Assembly: GCF_001422365.1 (NCBI RefSeq)
Contig: NZ_LMMT01000005.1
Location: 1 to 64,000, forward strand
Length of the DNA: 64,000 nt
Reading direction: 5' to 3'
DNA from: Pseudorhodoferax sp. Leaf265
GTDB lineage: Bacteria; Pseudomonadota; Gammaproteobacteria; Burkholderiales; Burkholderiaceae_C
The position numbers and the translations under genes were made by a program. The notes under the pieces were generated by a model. It was not told the origin of the DNA, made no database searches, and saw nothing but the letters and a program-made list of their open reading frames with translations. This document shows positions 9,418 to 19,242 of the stretch, in pieces. Every line of letters starts with the position of its first letter. Position 1 is the stretch's first letter.

Positions 9418-9887
9418 GGCAGGCCGCGCGGCCGCCCCACGATGCGGCCGCGTCCGACGCCGCGTGGGCGCGGCCCTGCCTATGCTGCCGAACGATGCAA
9501 CATCCCGCCCCCCTACCGGACCGCCCTGCAGCCCCCGCGGCCCGCGCCCCTGCGACGCTGCAACAACGGCTGCAGGCCTTCGACCGCCGGCTGCGCCGCG
9601 CCATCGCCGAACGGCCGGTGCTGGCCGCCACCCTGGCGGCGGCGGTGGCGGCCGTGCTGACACAGACAGGGGCCGTGGCGCTGCGGCGCCCCCTGGCTCC
9701 CAAGGCGCCACCGACCCGGCGGGCGCAGCGCGCGCCCTGGGCTGTGTTCGGCTGGCGTGCGGTCGCGGCGCTGCCTGACAGACGGCGCGCCGCCATTGCC
9801 GATGATGGTGCCAGGTCGTTCGCTTCCGGACGGCTGCTGGCGCGCCGCACCCTGCGGTCGCGGTGGCCCCACTTCAAAGGACAGAAC
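9418..9887. other. 470-bp gap without a well-supported gene
   Basis: A plus-strand frame opening at ATG 9495 (MQHPAPLPDRPAAP) contains one hydrophobic stretch (VLAATLAAAVAAVL) and stays open into the CsbD gene. It has no family resemblance after about 60 residues and no stop of its own. It could be the start of a small membrane protein destroyed by a frameshift, or chance. The last 30 bases carry the CsbD ribosome binding site. Confidence 0.3.
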
Positions 9888-10136
9888 ATGCTGGAACAGG
9901 CACAAGGCACCGTCAACGAAATCGCAGGCAAGGTGCAAGGCGCATTCGGGCGCGCCACCGACGACACCGCCACCCACCTGGAAGGCCAGGCGCGCGAGAC
10001 CCTGGGCAAGGCCCAGCAGGTGTACGGCGAGGCGCTCGACCATGTGCGCGAATCGGCCGTCAAGAATCCGCTGGGCACCATCGCGCTCGCCGCCGGCGTC
10101 GGCCTGGTGGTCGGCCTGCTCTGCAACCGGCGCTGA
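9888..10136 (+). CDS. CsbD-like stress protein with C-terminal membrane anchor
   Basis: An 82-aa protein. The N-terminal part (LEQAQGTVNEIAGKVQGAFG) is CsbD-like, and the C-terminal part (NPLGTIALAAGVGLVVGLL followed by CNRR) is a glycine-zipper membrane helix as in DUF883/ElaB proteins. It is probably a general-stress protein attached to the inner membrane. ATG 9888 is preceded by AAAGGA. A GC hairpin without a T-run (10143-10161) follows the stop. Confidence 0.8.
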   Translation: MLEQAQGTVNEIAGKVQGAFGRATDDTATHLEGQARETLGKAQQVYGEALDHVRESAVKNPLGTIALAAGVGLVVGLLCNRR

Positions 10137-10142
10137 ACGTCC

Positions 10143-10161
10143 GCGGGGCCCTGCGCCCCGC
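10143..10161 (+). terminator. hairpin after the CsbD gene
   Basis: The arms GCGGGGC and GCCCCGC flank a 5-nt loop, 7 bp after the stop codon. There is no T-run, so termination is possible but not assured. Confidence 0.4.
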
Positions 10162-10322
10162 CCTCACGCGGCCAGGGTGCCGTCGCCAAGCTTCCACCTG
10201 ACCTCTTCGCCCGGTGGAGCGAAGACGATGCGGCCGGTTGCGTGGCCGGTAGCGCCAGCGCGCGCTGCCCGGCGCAGGTTGCGGCGCGGTCGAGGTTGCG
10301 GCCGGGCGGCCCGCGCACTTCG

Positions 10323-10427
10323 CTACTTCTTCTTCCCTTGGTCGTAGTGCCACTTGATGGCGAAGAACATGCACGTGCCGAACACGAGAAGCTTGAACAC
10401 GATGAAGACGATAGGAACCCAATCCAT
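10323..10427 (-). CDS. small membrane protein, 34 aa
   Basis: A short ORF encoding a protein that begins MDWVPIVFIVFKLLVFG, continues with a second half of the same hydrophobic helix, and ends in WHYDQGKKK: one membrane span with a basic C-terminus. AGGAAG lies about 11 nt upstream of the ATG. The composition (many Phe, Val and Ile; AT-richer codons) is unlike random GC-rich sequence, which supports a real gene. I believe similar tiny membrane proteins are common in Comamonadaceae, but the function is unknown. It stands alone on the minus strand, upstream and downstream genes being unrelated. Confidence 0.6.
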   Translation of the reverse strand: MDWVPIVFIVFKLLVFGTCMFFAIKWHYDQGKKK

Positions 10428-10547
10428 GATGCGGAGCACTTCCTGGCGGTTGTTGGAAACAGGTGAAAAGAGAGGGTGAGCGCGAACGGACTGCGCGCCT
10501 GCACCGGGGCGGCGACAGGCATCGGTTGTCCTGCCAGCCGCACTGCG

Positions 10548-11433
10548 CTATGGAGCCACCAGCACGCTGGGATGGGCTTCGCGCGCAACCGGGTTCGTCG
10601 CAACCGACAGCGACGCCCACATCCTGCGCAGGGCGGCCAGCGGAGCGGCAGCATCGCTTGCGTTCGTGACCGCCTGGACAGCGCTGGCCAGAAGGCCCTC
10701 GATGGCCGCCTGCGCGCCGACGCGGTCCGGGCGCCCCGCGACTGCCCGGTGGCACCGGCCCGCATAGACGGCCGCCTGCATGCTTCGAGCCAACGGCAGC
10801 AGCTCGGCCACGGCCGCCGGCCCCGTCCTCGGCGATGATTTCGTCTTCCCGCAGAAACACGTTGTTCAGCGCGAGCGCACTGCCGGCCTCGGCCGGGTGG
10901 TCTTCCACGGCCGCGTGGCGTTGGGCGATGCCGGTCTCCTCGGCCCGGAGCAGCACGAGGGAAAACTGCCGCGCCCCCTGGAACAGAACAGGAACGGACA
11001 CCACGAACCAATCGTGTTGCAGATTGGGCAGGACCGGGAAGCCGCCTGACATCAGCCAGCCACGGCCTGTGTCGCGGGCCAGTGCGGGTGCCAGTTCGGC
11101 GCCCTGCGGCCAGGACGCGGCGCAATTGCCGCCGATGTCGCCGTCCAGCAGACGGGGCAGCTGGTACTCGGCGGCGCCGATGTTCTCGCTTCGCACGAGG
11201 GCCTGGACCAACAGGCGCTGCGACGCGAGCACCAGGGCCTGTGCGACGCAGCACCGCGCGGTCTCGGCGACCGCGTGAATGGCATCGCGAAGCTGCCCCC
11301 CACCCCCGCCCATGCGTGGGGGAACCCCGATCCCGAAGAGCCCGCGCGCCGCGAGTGCCTCGCGCATGCTGGCAAGCGACTGGGGTGCCGCCGTCGGGAG
11401 GTTCGAGGGGTGGAGGTGTTGGGCGTCGTGCAT
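10548..11433 (-). pseudogene. acyl-CoA dehydrogenase-like gene with a +1 frameshift near 10814
   Basis: From ATG 11433 the frame encodes an acyl-CoA dehydrogenase-like start (LAARGLFGIGVPPRMGGGGG) and the middle domain (WLMSGGFPVLPNLQHDWFVV). After EDGAGGRG near 10814 this frame loses sense. The frame displaced by one base continues plausibly (AELLPLARSMQAAVYAG) to a stop at 10548. The total is about 295 residues, shorter than the 380 usual for the family, and resembles SfnB/DszC-type relatives. One extra C in a GC-rich run would explain the break. The gene is either inactive or affected by a sequence error. Confidence 0.6.
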
Positions 11434-11620
11434 GGCTCTGAAGACAGGAGCGTTGAACTTTCAGCACGCCGTGCCCCCGGTTTCGGGGCGTCGGTCCACG
11501 CGAGATGCGGCGGTGGCGCGCTGTTTCTGTCTGGCGTGGACTTTGCCCGAACACCGGATGGGGTACCAGACGCAGTTCTACGGAAAAAAGACGGATCAGA
11601 TGGACGTGCGGCCCGGCCCC

Positions 11621-13267
11621 TCAGTGCCACAGCGGTGGGGCGCCACCCGCCATGGCCGGCACCAGCACGTCGGGCGCGGCCAGCCGCAGCATGCGTGCGC
11701 AGTTGTCGCACTGGCCGCAGCCCTCGGGCCGGCGCTCGCCTTCCAGCGCGTCCTGCAGCACCTGCCAGCGGCAGGCGCCGCTTTCGGCGTAGTCCACCAT
11801 GGCCTGCAGCTTGCGCTGCTTCTCCTGGCGGCGCGCCTGCTCTGCCTGCACCAGCGCATCGAGCGCGGGCGCGCCGCGCGGTGCCTTCGCTGCCAGCCAG
11901 CCCGCATGGCCCTTAGTTGCATGCGCCTTGCGGCAATGGCCGGCCTGCAGCAGCAGCGCCAGCAGGGCCGCGGTGCGGGCGCGCGGCAGGCCGGTGCCCT
12001 GCGCCAGCTGCGCGAGCTCGGCCGGCGCGTCGGGCGACAGCGCGGCCAGCACGCGCGCCAGCTCGGCCTGCGTGATCGCCCGGCCGCCCAGGAAGAAGTG
12101 CTGGACCGAGCGGTCGCGCCGCTGGTACAGCAGCACGCAGCGCGCGGGCAGGCCATCGCGGCCCGCGCGGCCCGATTCCTGGTAGTAGGCGTCCAGGCTG
12201 GCCGGCATCTGGTAGTGCACGACGCAGCGCAGGTCGGCCTTGTCGATGCCCATGCCGAAGGCGTTGGTGGCCACCATCACGCGCGTGCGGCCTTGCATGA
12301 ACGCCTCCTGCGCAGCATGGCGCTCGGCCGCGCGCAGCTTGCCGTGGTACAGGCCCACGGACAGGCCCCGGGCGGCGAGCGCGGCATGCACCTCCTCGGC
12401 CGCACGCACGGTGGCGGTGTAGACGATGCCGGGTTCCTCGCAGCCCTGCAGGGTGTCCTGCAGAACCTGCAACTTGTCGTCGGCCTCCGTCAGCGGCACC
12501 ACGGCGTAGTGCAGGTTGCCGCGCCAGATGCCGGCATCGACGGTGCCGCCGCGCCCGATGCCCAGCAGCCGGGCGATCTCGGCCGCCGTGTCGGGCGGCG
12601 CGGTCGCGGTCAGCGCCAGCAGGGGCGGCTGGCCGAGCGCGCGCAACGCCGGGCCGATCTCCAGGAACGCGGGCCGGAAGTCATGGCCCCATTCGACGAT
12701 GCAATGGGCCTCGTCGACCACGACGAGCGCGATGCGGCATCGGCGCACCAGTGCAAGGAAAGCCGGCTCGGCCAGGCGCTCGGGCGTGACCAGCACGATG
12801 CGCGCGCTGCCTGCGGCCAGCGCGGCCTCGGCCGCGGCCAGGGCTTCGGCGTCCAGGCTGCTGTTGAACTCCACCGCAGCCAGGCCGTGCGCGCGCAGCT
12901 TTTCGCACTGGTCCTTCATCAACGCGATCAGCGGCGAGACCACCAGCGTGCAACCCGGGAGCATCAGCGCCGGCAGCTGGTAGCACAGCGACTTGCCAGC
13001 GCCCGTGGGCATGATGGCCAGCGTGGATTCGCCGGCCAGCACGCGTGCGATCACCTCCTGCTGTCCGGCACGCAAGGCCTGCAGGCCGAACACGCCGTGC
13101 AGCAGTTGCGCGAGCTGGCGGGCGCTGCGGGCGGGCAAGGTGGGCGCCTGCGCTGCCTTGGCGCGCTGCGTGCGCGGCCGGCGGCGGCGCGGCTCGGGGG
13201 TCGGCGCCAGCAACGCAGGCGGCACCAGCGCGGTGTCCGGAACGGAGGCGGTCTGCAGCATGCACAT
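11621..13267 (-). CDS. recQ: RecQ family ATP-dependent DNA helicase
   Basis: A 548-aa 3'-5' superfamily 2 helicase. Walker A is MPTGAGKS (K92) and the DEAH box (VVVDEAHC) lies near residue 185. Other motifs are SPLIALMKDQ, ALTATAPP and QESGRAGRDG. The RecQ zinc-binding cysteines appear near the end (CRWQ ... GCGQCDNC). It is shorter than E. coli RecQ (about 610) and lacks the HRDC domain, so it may be a specialised paralogue. A Pro/Arg-rich N-terminal extension of about 45 residues precedes the core. It is a monocistronic gene. Confidence 0.9.
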   Translation of the reverse strand: MCMLQTASVPDTALVPPALLAPTPEPRRRRPRTQRAKAAQAPTLPARSARQLAQLLHGVFGLQALRAGQQEVIARVLAGESTLAIMPTGAGKSLCYQLPALMLPGCTLVVSPLIALMKDQCEKLRAHGLAAVEFNSSLDAEALAAAEAALAAGSARIVLVTPERLAEPAFLALVRRCRIALVVVDEAHCIVEWGHDFRPAFLEIGPALRALGQPPLLALTATAPPDTAAEIARLLGIGRGGTVDAGIWRGNLHYAVVPLTEADDKLQVLQDTLQGCEEPGIVYTATVRAAEEVHAALAARGLSVGLYHGKLRAAERHAAQEAFMQGRTRVMVATNAFGMGIDKADLRCVVHYQMPASLDAYYQESGRAGRDGLPARCVLLYQRRDRSVQHFFLGGRAITQAELARVLAALSPDAPAELAQLAQGTGLPRARTAALLALLLQAGHCRKAHATKGHAGWLAAKAPRGAPALDALVQAEQARRQEKQRKLQAMVDYAESGACRWQVLQDALEGERRPEGCGQCDNCARMLRLAAPDVLVPAMAGGAPPLWH

Positions 13268-13406
13268 CCTTCAAAGATGACGGTGGTGCAGAGCTTGGCG
13301 TGGCCGGCGGCCTTGCCTCGTAGGAAGGTTGCCCGAGCTGTGGCCGGTCCAGGTGTTCAGATCCACGTCGCAGCGTTCGCCCACCGCATCGGCAGGCGGC
13401 GTGCCT

Positions 13407-14267
13407 TCACTTCGCGCTGGATCGCGCGGCGGCTTTGCCCGCGGGGCGGGCCGTGGAGACCGCCGAGCGGCGGCGCGTCGTTTCGGCGTCGAGGATCAGC
13501 CGGCCTTGCAGCCGCCCCTTCAGGCGCTTGACGCTGATGGACGCGTCTGCCATGTGCTCGACCATCAGCTGGCGCACGCGGTCGGCGTCCCGCGCACGCG
13601 CGGCTTTCAGGATGTCGCGGTGGAACTCGGTGTTGCGCTCGCCGAACTTTCGCGATTCCGCCTGGGGAGTGCGGTTGCCGAACACCGTCAACTCGCGCAG
13701 CATCTCGTTGATCAGTTCGCACGTGAAGCGCAGGAACGGATTGGGGTTGGCGGCGGCCAGCAGGTCGTGGAAGTTCATGTCGTCGCGCCGCTGGCTCAAC
13801 TGGTCCGCGTGGCCATGGTTCGGGTCGCAGCACGCGATGCTGTGCTCGAGCGCGTCGAAGTCCGCCTCGGTCAGGTGCGGCACCGCGCCGGCGGCCAGGT
13901 CCGGCTCCAGACTCATGCGCACCTTGTAGATGTCGTCGATCGAGACCTCCTTGAAGAAGAGGTAGTTCTGCATGAACTGCAGCGTGCGGGTCAGCGGAAC
14001 CTCCGCGATCGTGCCGCCGCCGGAAGGCCCAGTGGAGATGGTGATCAAGCCCTGCACCTCGAGCGACTTGAGGGCCTCCCGGATGGTCCCCTTGCTGACC
14101 TCGAACTGGACCTGCAGCTCGCTCTCGCGCGGGATGCGGTCCCCCGGCGCGAGGTTGCGGTCGGTGATCAGGCGCTTGATCTCTTCCGCGACCAGATCGG
14201 ATCGCTTGAGCTGCTTGATCGCCTGGGTGGACGGTTGCCGTGATGCCATGGATGGATTGTCCGACAT
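13407..14267 (-). CDS. GntR/FadR-family transcriptional regulator (FCD domain)
   Basis: A 286-aa regulator with an N-terminal winged helix (about 20-90; PGDRIPRESELQVQFEVSKGTIREALKSL) and a C-terminal all-helical FCD ligand domain (about 105-235). The tail is Arg/Ala-rich. It is divergent from the ABC-transporter/amidohydrolase operon starting at 14471. A perfect palindrome lies between them at 14374-14393, so it most likely represses that operon and itself until a substrate of the pathway binds the FCD domain. The ligand is not identifiable from sequence. Confidence 0.88.
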   Translation of the reverse strand: MSDNPSMASRQPSTQAIKQLKRSDLVAEEIKRLITDRNLAPGDRIPRESELQVQFEVSKGTIREALKSLEVQGLITISTGPSGGGTIAEVPLTRTLQFMQNYLFFKEVSIDDIYKVRMSLEPDLAAGAVPHLTEADFDALEHSIACCDPNHGHADQLSQRRDDMNFHDLLAAANPNPFLRFTCELINEMLRELTVFGNRTPQAESRKFGERNTEFHRDILKAARARDADRVRQLMVEHMADASISVKRLKGRLQGRLILDAETTRRRSAVSTARPAGKAAARSSAK

Positions 14268-14373
14268 GTAAGAGGCCGCGGTGCCGGGCCTCGAAGGCGT
14301 TCAAGGTGGTGCGGGCGTGCACCGCAGTCGTGCGCACGCAGAGGGCCTAGGGTTTGCACGCATCATATTTGTT

Positions 14374-14393
14374 CTATTTATACCTATAAATAG
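14374..14393. promoter_or_regulatory. perfect palindrome, candidate GntR operator
   Basis: CTATTTATACCTATAAATAG is a 9-bp inverted repeat with a 2-bp spacer, in an AT-rich island between the divergent regulator and its presumed target operon. It is 107 bp from the regulator start and 78 bp from the transporter start. The sequence also contains TATAAA/TATTTA on both strands, so it may overlap a -10 element. Binding by the adjacent GntR protein is an inference from position and symmetry. Confidence 0.6.
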
Positions 14394-14470
14394 GACTGTA
14401 GCGGTCCAAACCGCTGGCATGCCTCGTGCAAAAGAGTCGAGGTCCCTTGAGCCCCATGAATGGAACCCCC

Positions 14471-15676
14471 ATGCAACGCCGACGTCTTCTTTCCCTTCCC
14501 GCCCTGGGCGCCGTTCCCGCGACCTTCGGCCTCTCGTCTGCCGCCTGGGCGCAGGCCAAGGACACGGTCCAGCTCGGTTGCCCGGTGCCGATGTCCGGCG
14601 CGTTCGCCGCCAACGGCAAGTTCGCCGACCTGGGCATGCGCCTGGCCGTGGAGCAGTACGGCAAGGTGCTCGGCCGGCCGCTCGGCTACACGGTGCTGGA
14701 CACCGAAGGCAAGCCCGCCACGGCGGTGCGCAAGGTGCAGGAGTCGGCCCAGCAGCAGGGCATCCGCTTCTTCGCCGGCGGCATCCTGTCGTCCGAGACC
14801 CTGGCCATGGGCAAGGAGGCCGAGAAGGCTGGCGGCGTCCTGATCACGACGGCCGGTGCGGACGAGATCACCGGCAAGGACTGCAACAGCGCGACCTTCC
14901 GCTGGTCGGTGCCGACCTTCGGCGCCATCGGCCAGACCGTGCGCCCCCTGATCGACCTGCTGCCCAAGGCCAAGCGCTGGTACACGATCACGCCGCAGTA
15001 CGTGTTCGGCGACGGTCTGCTGTCGGCGGCCAAGGACATCTTCAAGGAAAAGGGCGTCGAGCATGTCGGCAACAGCTACCACTCGCTGAACGAGAAGGAG
15101 TTCAGCGGCTACCTGACGAACGCCATCGCGGCCAAGCCCGACGTGCTGCTGCTGCTGAACTTCGGCGCCCAGTCGTCGGATGCGCTGCGCCAGGCCATCA
15201 GCTTCGGCATGAACAAGCGGATGGCGATCCTGGTGGCCTGGGCATCGGGCCTGGAGCAGTTCGAGGCGCTGGGCGCCGACACCTGTGACGGCATCTACTT
15301 CGGCGCCCAGTACTGGCACACGGTCGACTCCCCGCTCAACCGCGAACTGGTCAAGCGCACGGCCGACAAGTTCAAGTCCAGCCCGAACTACTCGCTGGCC
15401 GGCTCCTACATCTGCACCCGCCTGCTGATCGAGGCGATCAACAAGGCGGGCTCGGTGGAGCAGAAGGCGGTGATTGCCGCGCTCGAAGGCATGAAGTACC
15501 AGGGCCTGACCGGCGACGAGGAGGTCCGCAAGGGCGACCACCAGGTCATCAAGGACTACTACCTGCTCAAGGGCAAGGCCAAGGCCAAGATGGCCAACAA
15601 GGACGACTTCGCGGACGTCCTGAGTTCCGGCAAGTCCTTCCTGCCGGTGAACCAGACCGGCTGCACGCTGGGCTGA
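14471..15676 (+). CDS. ABC transporter substrate-binding protein (LivJ/AmiC type)
   Basis: A periplasmic binding protein of 401 aa (type I fold, branched-chain amino acid/amide family). The signal peptide comprises residues 1 to about 29 (MQRRRLLSLPALGAVPATFG, ending AAWAQA). It delivers ligand to the LivHMGF-type transporter encoded downstream. ATG 14471 is preferred over ATG 14456 because it gives a compact signal peptide and has GGAA 8 nt upstream. It heads the operon and is divergent from the GntR gene. The amidohydrolase genes further down suggest an amide, N-carbamoyl compound or peptide-like ligand. Confidence 0.9.
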   Translation: MQRRRLLSLPALGAVPATFGLSSAAWAQAKDTVQLGCPVPMSGAFAANGKFADLGMRLAVEQYGKVLGRPLGYTVLDTEGKPATAVRKVQESAQQQGIRFFAGGILSSETLAMGKEAEKAGGVLITTAGADEITGKDCNSATFRWSVPTFGAIGQTVRPLIDLLPKAKRWYTITPQYVFGDGLLSAAKDIFKEKGVEHVGNSYHSLNEKEFSGYLTNAIAAKPDVLLLLNFGAQSSDALRQAISFGMNKRMAILVAWASGLEQFEALGADTCDGIYFGAQYWHTVDSPLNRELVKRTADKFKSSPNYSLAGSYICTRLLIEAINKAGSVEQKAVIAALEGMKYQGLTGDEEVRKGDHQVIKDYYLLKGKAKAKMANKDDFADVLSSGKSFLPVNQTGCTLG

Positions 15677-15781
15677 CCGTCTCCCCTCCCGCCGCGCAGG
15701 CGGCTGCCGCCGCGCCGATCTGTCGGCGCGGCCTGGCGGCCTGCGCCCGTCGCCCACGCGCACCTTCGTGAACCCACCCGT

Positions 15782-16642
15782 ATGAGCATCTATCTCCTGC
15801 AGACGATCAACGGAATCGGCATCGGCATGCTGTATTTCCTGCTGGCCGTCGGTCTGTCCATCGTCTTCGGCCTGCTGCGCTTCGTGAACTTCGCGCACGG
15901 TGCCTTCTACCTGCTGGGCGCCTACTTCTGCTTCCAGCTGACGCGCTGGGGCGTCAGCTTCTGGGCGTCCCTGGTCCTGGCTCCGCTGGCCGTGGGCGCC
16001 CTGGGCTGGTTCACCGAGAAGCTGGTGCTGCGCCACGTCTACGCCAAGGCCCACGAGTTCCACATCCTGGTCACGGTCGGCATCGCGCTGGCGGTGCAGG
16101 AGCTCGTGATCCTGCAGTGGGGGCCGCTGGGCGACAGCGTGGCCGTGCCCGAACTGCTCGACGGTGTGGTGATGTGGGGCAGCTTCATCTATCCCAAGTA
16201 CCGCCTGTTCGTGATCGGCTTCACTGCCGCGCTGGCGGTGCTGCTGTGGTGGGTGCTGGAGGGCACGCGGCTGGGCAGCGCCGTGCGCGCGGGCAGCGAG
16301 TCCACGGAGATGGTGTCGCTGCTCGGCCTGAACGTCTACCGCATCTTCAGCCTGGTGTTCGCCCTGGGCGCCGCCACGGCGGCGCTGGCCGGCGTGCTGG
16401 CGGCGCCGATCCGCGGCGCCGAGCCGTTCATGGGCATCGAGGCGCTCGGCGTGGCCTTCGTCATCGTAGTGGTCGGCGGCATGGGCAGCTTCTCGGGTGC
16501 GCTGGTGGGCGGCCTGCTCATCGGGATCATCCAGAGCCTCATGAGCACGATCTGGCCCGAGGGCGCCCGGCTCATGATCTACGTGGCCATGGCCGCGGTT
16601 CTTCTGCTCCGTCCCCACGGCCTGCTGGGCCGTCCTGCCTGA
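15782..16642 (+). CDS. branched-chain-type ABC transporter permease, LivH family
   Basis: A 286-aa inner-membrane permease with about eight hydrophobic helices. It opens with the family-typical NGIGIGMLYFLLAVGLSIVFG and contains the conserved GRFVNFAHG-like motif (RFVNFAHGAFYLLGAYF). It forms the translocation pore with the next gene product. It lies 105 bp after the binding-protein gene and 5 bp before the LivM homologue. Confidence 0.92.
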   Translation: MSIYLLQTINGIGIGMLYFLLAVGLSIVFGLLRFVNFAHGAFYLLGAYFCFQLTRWGVSFWASLVLAPLAVGALGWFTEKLVLRHVYAKAHEFHILVTVGIALAVQELVILQWGPLGDSVAVPELLDGVVMWGSFIYPKYRLFVIGFTAALAVLLWWVLEGTRLGSAVRAGSESTEMVSLLGLNVYRIFSLVFALGAATAALAGVLAAPIRGAEPFMGIEALGVAFVIVVVGGMGSFSGALVGGLLIGIIQSLMSTIWPEGARLMIYVAMAAVLLLRPHGLLGRPA

Positions 16643-16647
16643 ACACC

Positions 16648-17646
16648 ATGACCAAGCATTCCCACACCCTCCTGGCGCTGGCCATCGTGCTGGCCATGCC
16701 ACTGACCATGCAGTCCGGCCTGCTGGCCAGCGAAGTGCTGATCTTCGCGCTGGCCGCCATGGGCTGCAATTTGCTGCTCGGCTACACCGGGCTGCTTTCC
16801 TTCGGCCAGGGCATCTTCTTCGGCCTGGGCAGCTACTGCATCGGCATCCTGCTGACGCGCTGGCAACTGCCCATGCCGCTGGCCCTGCTGGCCGCCGTCG
16901 CCATCGGCGCAGCCGGCGCGGCCCTCGTCGGTTGGGTCTCGATCCGCCAGCGCGGCACCTACTTCGTCATGCTGACGCTGGCGTTCTCGCAGATGTTCTA
17001 TTTCGTCGCCTACTCGGCGACGGACCTGACCGGGGGCGACAACGGTCTGCTCGACATCCCGCGTCCGCCGCTGCGGGTGGGCGACACGGTGCTGTGGTCG
17101 CTGGCCACGCCCTGGCACTACTACGCCTTCGTCGCGGTGCTGTTCCTGCTGTCGTTCTGGCTGCTGCGCCGCATCTGCGACTCGGTGTTCGGCCGCACCC
17201 TGCTGGCCGTGCGCGACAACGAGGAGCGCGCCGGTGCGGTGGGCTACAACCTGCGCCTGCTCAAGCTGCAGGCCTTCGTGATCTCCGGTGCGGTCACCGG
17301 CCTGGCCGGCGCGCTGCAGGCCATGATGACCGGCATTGCGCCGCTGTCGAACGCGGAGTTCCACACCAGCGAGATGATCCTCGTCATGGCCGTCATCGGC
17401 GGCAAGGGCAACCTGCTGGCCTCGGTGCTCGGCGCGGCCTTCTACGTGCTGCTTGGCGACTGGCTGTCCACGCTGTGGCCGCGCTGGCTGCTGCTGCTGG
17501 GCATCGTGCTGATCGTCGTGAGCCTGGGCATGCAGCGTGGCCTGTGGGGCCTGCTGGAAGACGTCTGGGGGCTCGTTCGCCCGAAGAAGGCAGACGCGGC
17601 CACCAGTCCGGCGGCCGCACCGTCCGCACAGGAGGGCCGCGCATGA
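16648..17646 (+). CDS. branched-chain-type ABC transporter permease, LivM family
   Basis: A 332-aa inner-membrane permease. The LivM hallmark NLLLGYTGLLSFGQGIFFG is present near residue 40, followed by multiple membrane spans and a hydrophilic Ala/Pro-rich C-terminus. ATG 16648 starts 5 bp after the LivH stop. The stop overlaps the ATPase start (ATGA), indicating translational coupling. Confidence 0.92.
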   Translation: MTKHSHTLLALAIVLAMPLTMQSGLLASEVLIFALAAMGCNLLLGYTGLLSFGQGIFFGLGSYCIGILLTRWQLPMPLALLAAVAIGAAGAALVGWVSIRQRGTYFVMLTLAFSQMFYFVAYSATDLTGGDNGLLDIPRPPLRVGDTVLWSLATPWHYYAFVAVLFLLSFWLLRRICDSVFGRTLLAVRDNEERAGAVGYNLRLLKLQAFVISGAVTGLAGALQAMMTGIAPLSNAEFHTSEMILVMAVIGGKGNLLASVLGAAFYVLLGDWLSTLWPRWLLLLGIVLIVVSLGMQRGLWGLLEDVWGLVRPKKADAATSPAAAPSAQEGRA

Positions 17647-18418
17647 CCGCCGCCGCAACAGCCGTCCTGCTGGAAGCCCGGGGCGTCCAGAAGCACTACG
17701 GCAAGTTCGTCGCCCTGGGCGGCGTGGACCTGAACATCCGCGCCAACACCGTGCATTCGGTGATCGGCCCGAACGGCGCGGGCAAGACCACGCTGTTCCA
17801 CATGCTCACCGGCAACAAGACGGTGAGCGGCGGCAAGATCGTCTTCGACGGCCACGACGTGACCCACGAGCCGGACCACCGGCGCGTGCGGCGCGGCATG
17901 GCGCGCTCGTTCCAGGTCACCAGCCTGTTCCCCACGCTGACCGTGCGCGAGAACCTGCGCCTGGCCGCGCAGGGCGTCGCGCCCGCGGGCGCGCACAACC
18001 TGTGGCACCCGCCGTTCGGGCGCCGCGCCCGCGCCGATGTCGTGCAGGGTGTGCTGAAGCGGCTCGGCCTGGAGCGCCTGAGCGACACGCCATCCAGCAA
18101 CCTGTCGCACGGCCAGCAGCGCCGCCTGGAAGTGGGCATGGCGCTGGCGGCCAGGCCCAAGGCGATCTTCCTGGACGAGCCGACCTCGGGCATGGGCATC
18201 GACGACCTGGACGAGATGAAGGACCTGATCCAGGGTCTCAAGGAGGAGCACACGGTGGTCCTGATCGAGCACAACATGAACATCGTCATGAACATCTCCG
18301 ACACGATCACGGTCATGCAGCAAGGCCGCGTGATCGCCGAAGGCAAGCCGGACGAGATCCGCAGCAACGCGCTGGTGCGCACGGCCTACCTGGGCAACAT
18401 GATCACCGGGGGCAAGGC

Positions 18419-18422
<4 letters not shown>
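17643..18422 (+). CDS. ABC transporter ATP-binding protein, LivG family
   Basis: A 259-aa cytoplasmic ATPase. Walker A is GPNGAGKTT, the signature is LSHGQQRRLEVG, Walker B is AIFLDEPTSG and the switch histidine lies in LIEHNMN. It pairs with the LivF homologue to energise uptake. The second signature residue is His rather than the usual Gly (LSHG for LSGG), a common LivG variant. Start and stop both overlap neighbours by 4 bp. Confidence 0.92.
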
Positions 18423-19156
<734 letters not shown>

Positions 19157-19242
19157 CCGTGCAACACGCAAGCAACCATGCCGCGGCCGGCCTGCACGAA
19201 CGCAGTCCGGGCGAACAAGCGGCCCAAGGAGAGAAGACAGCC

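Noticed and set aside
9495..9887. Possible small membrane protein starting at ATG 9495
   Set aside because: There is no stop before the CsbD gene, no ribosome binding site and no family after the first hydrophobic stretch.
7680..10136. A single 818-residue plus-strand protein joining DUF2628 and CsbD sequences
   Set aside because: The SPOR domain and the PEP-CTERM gene lie in other frames within it. The CsbD part has its own ribosome binding site and ATG at 9888.
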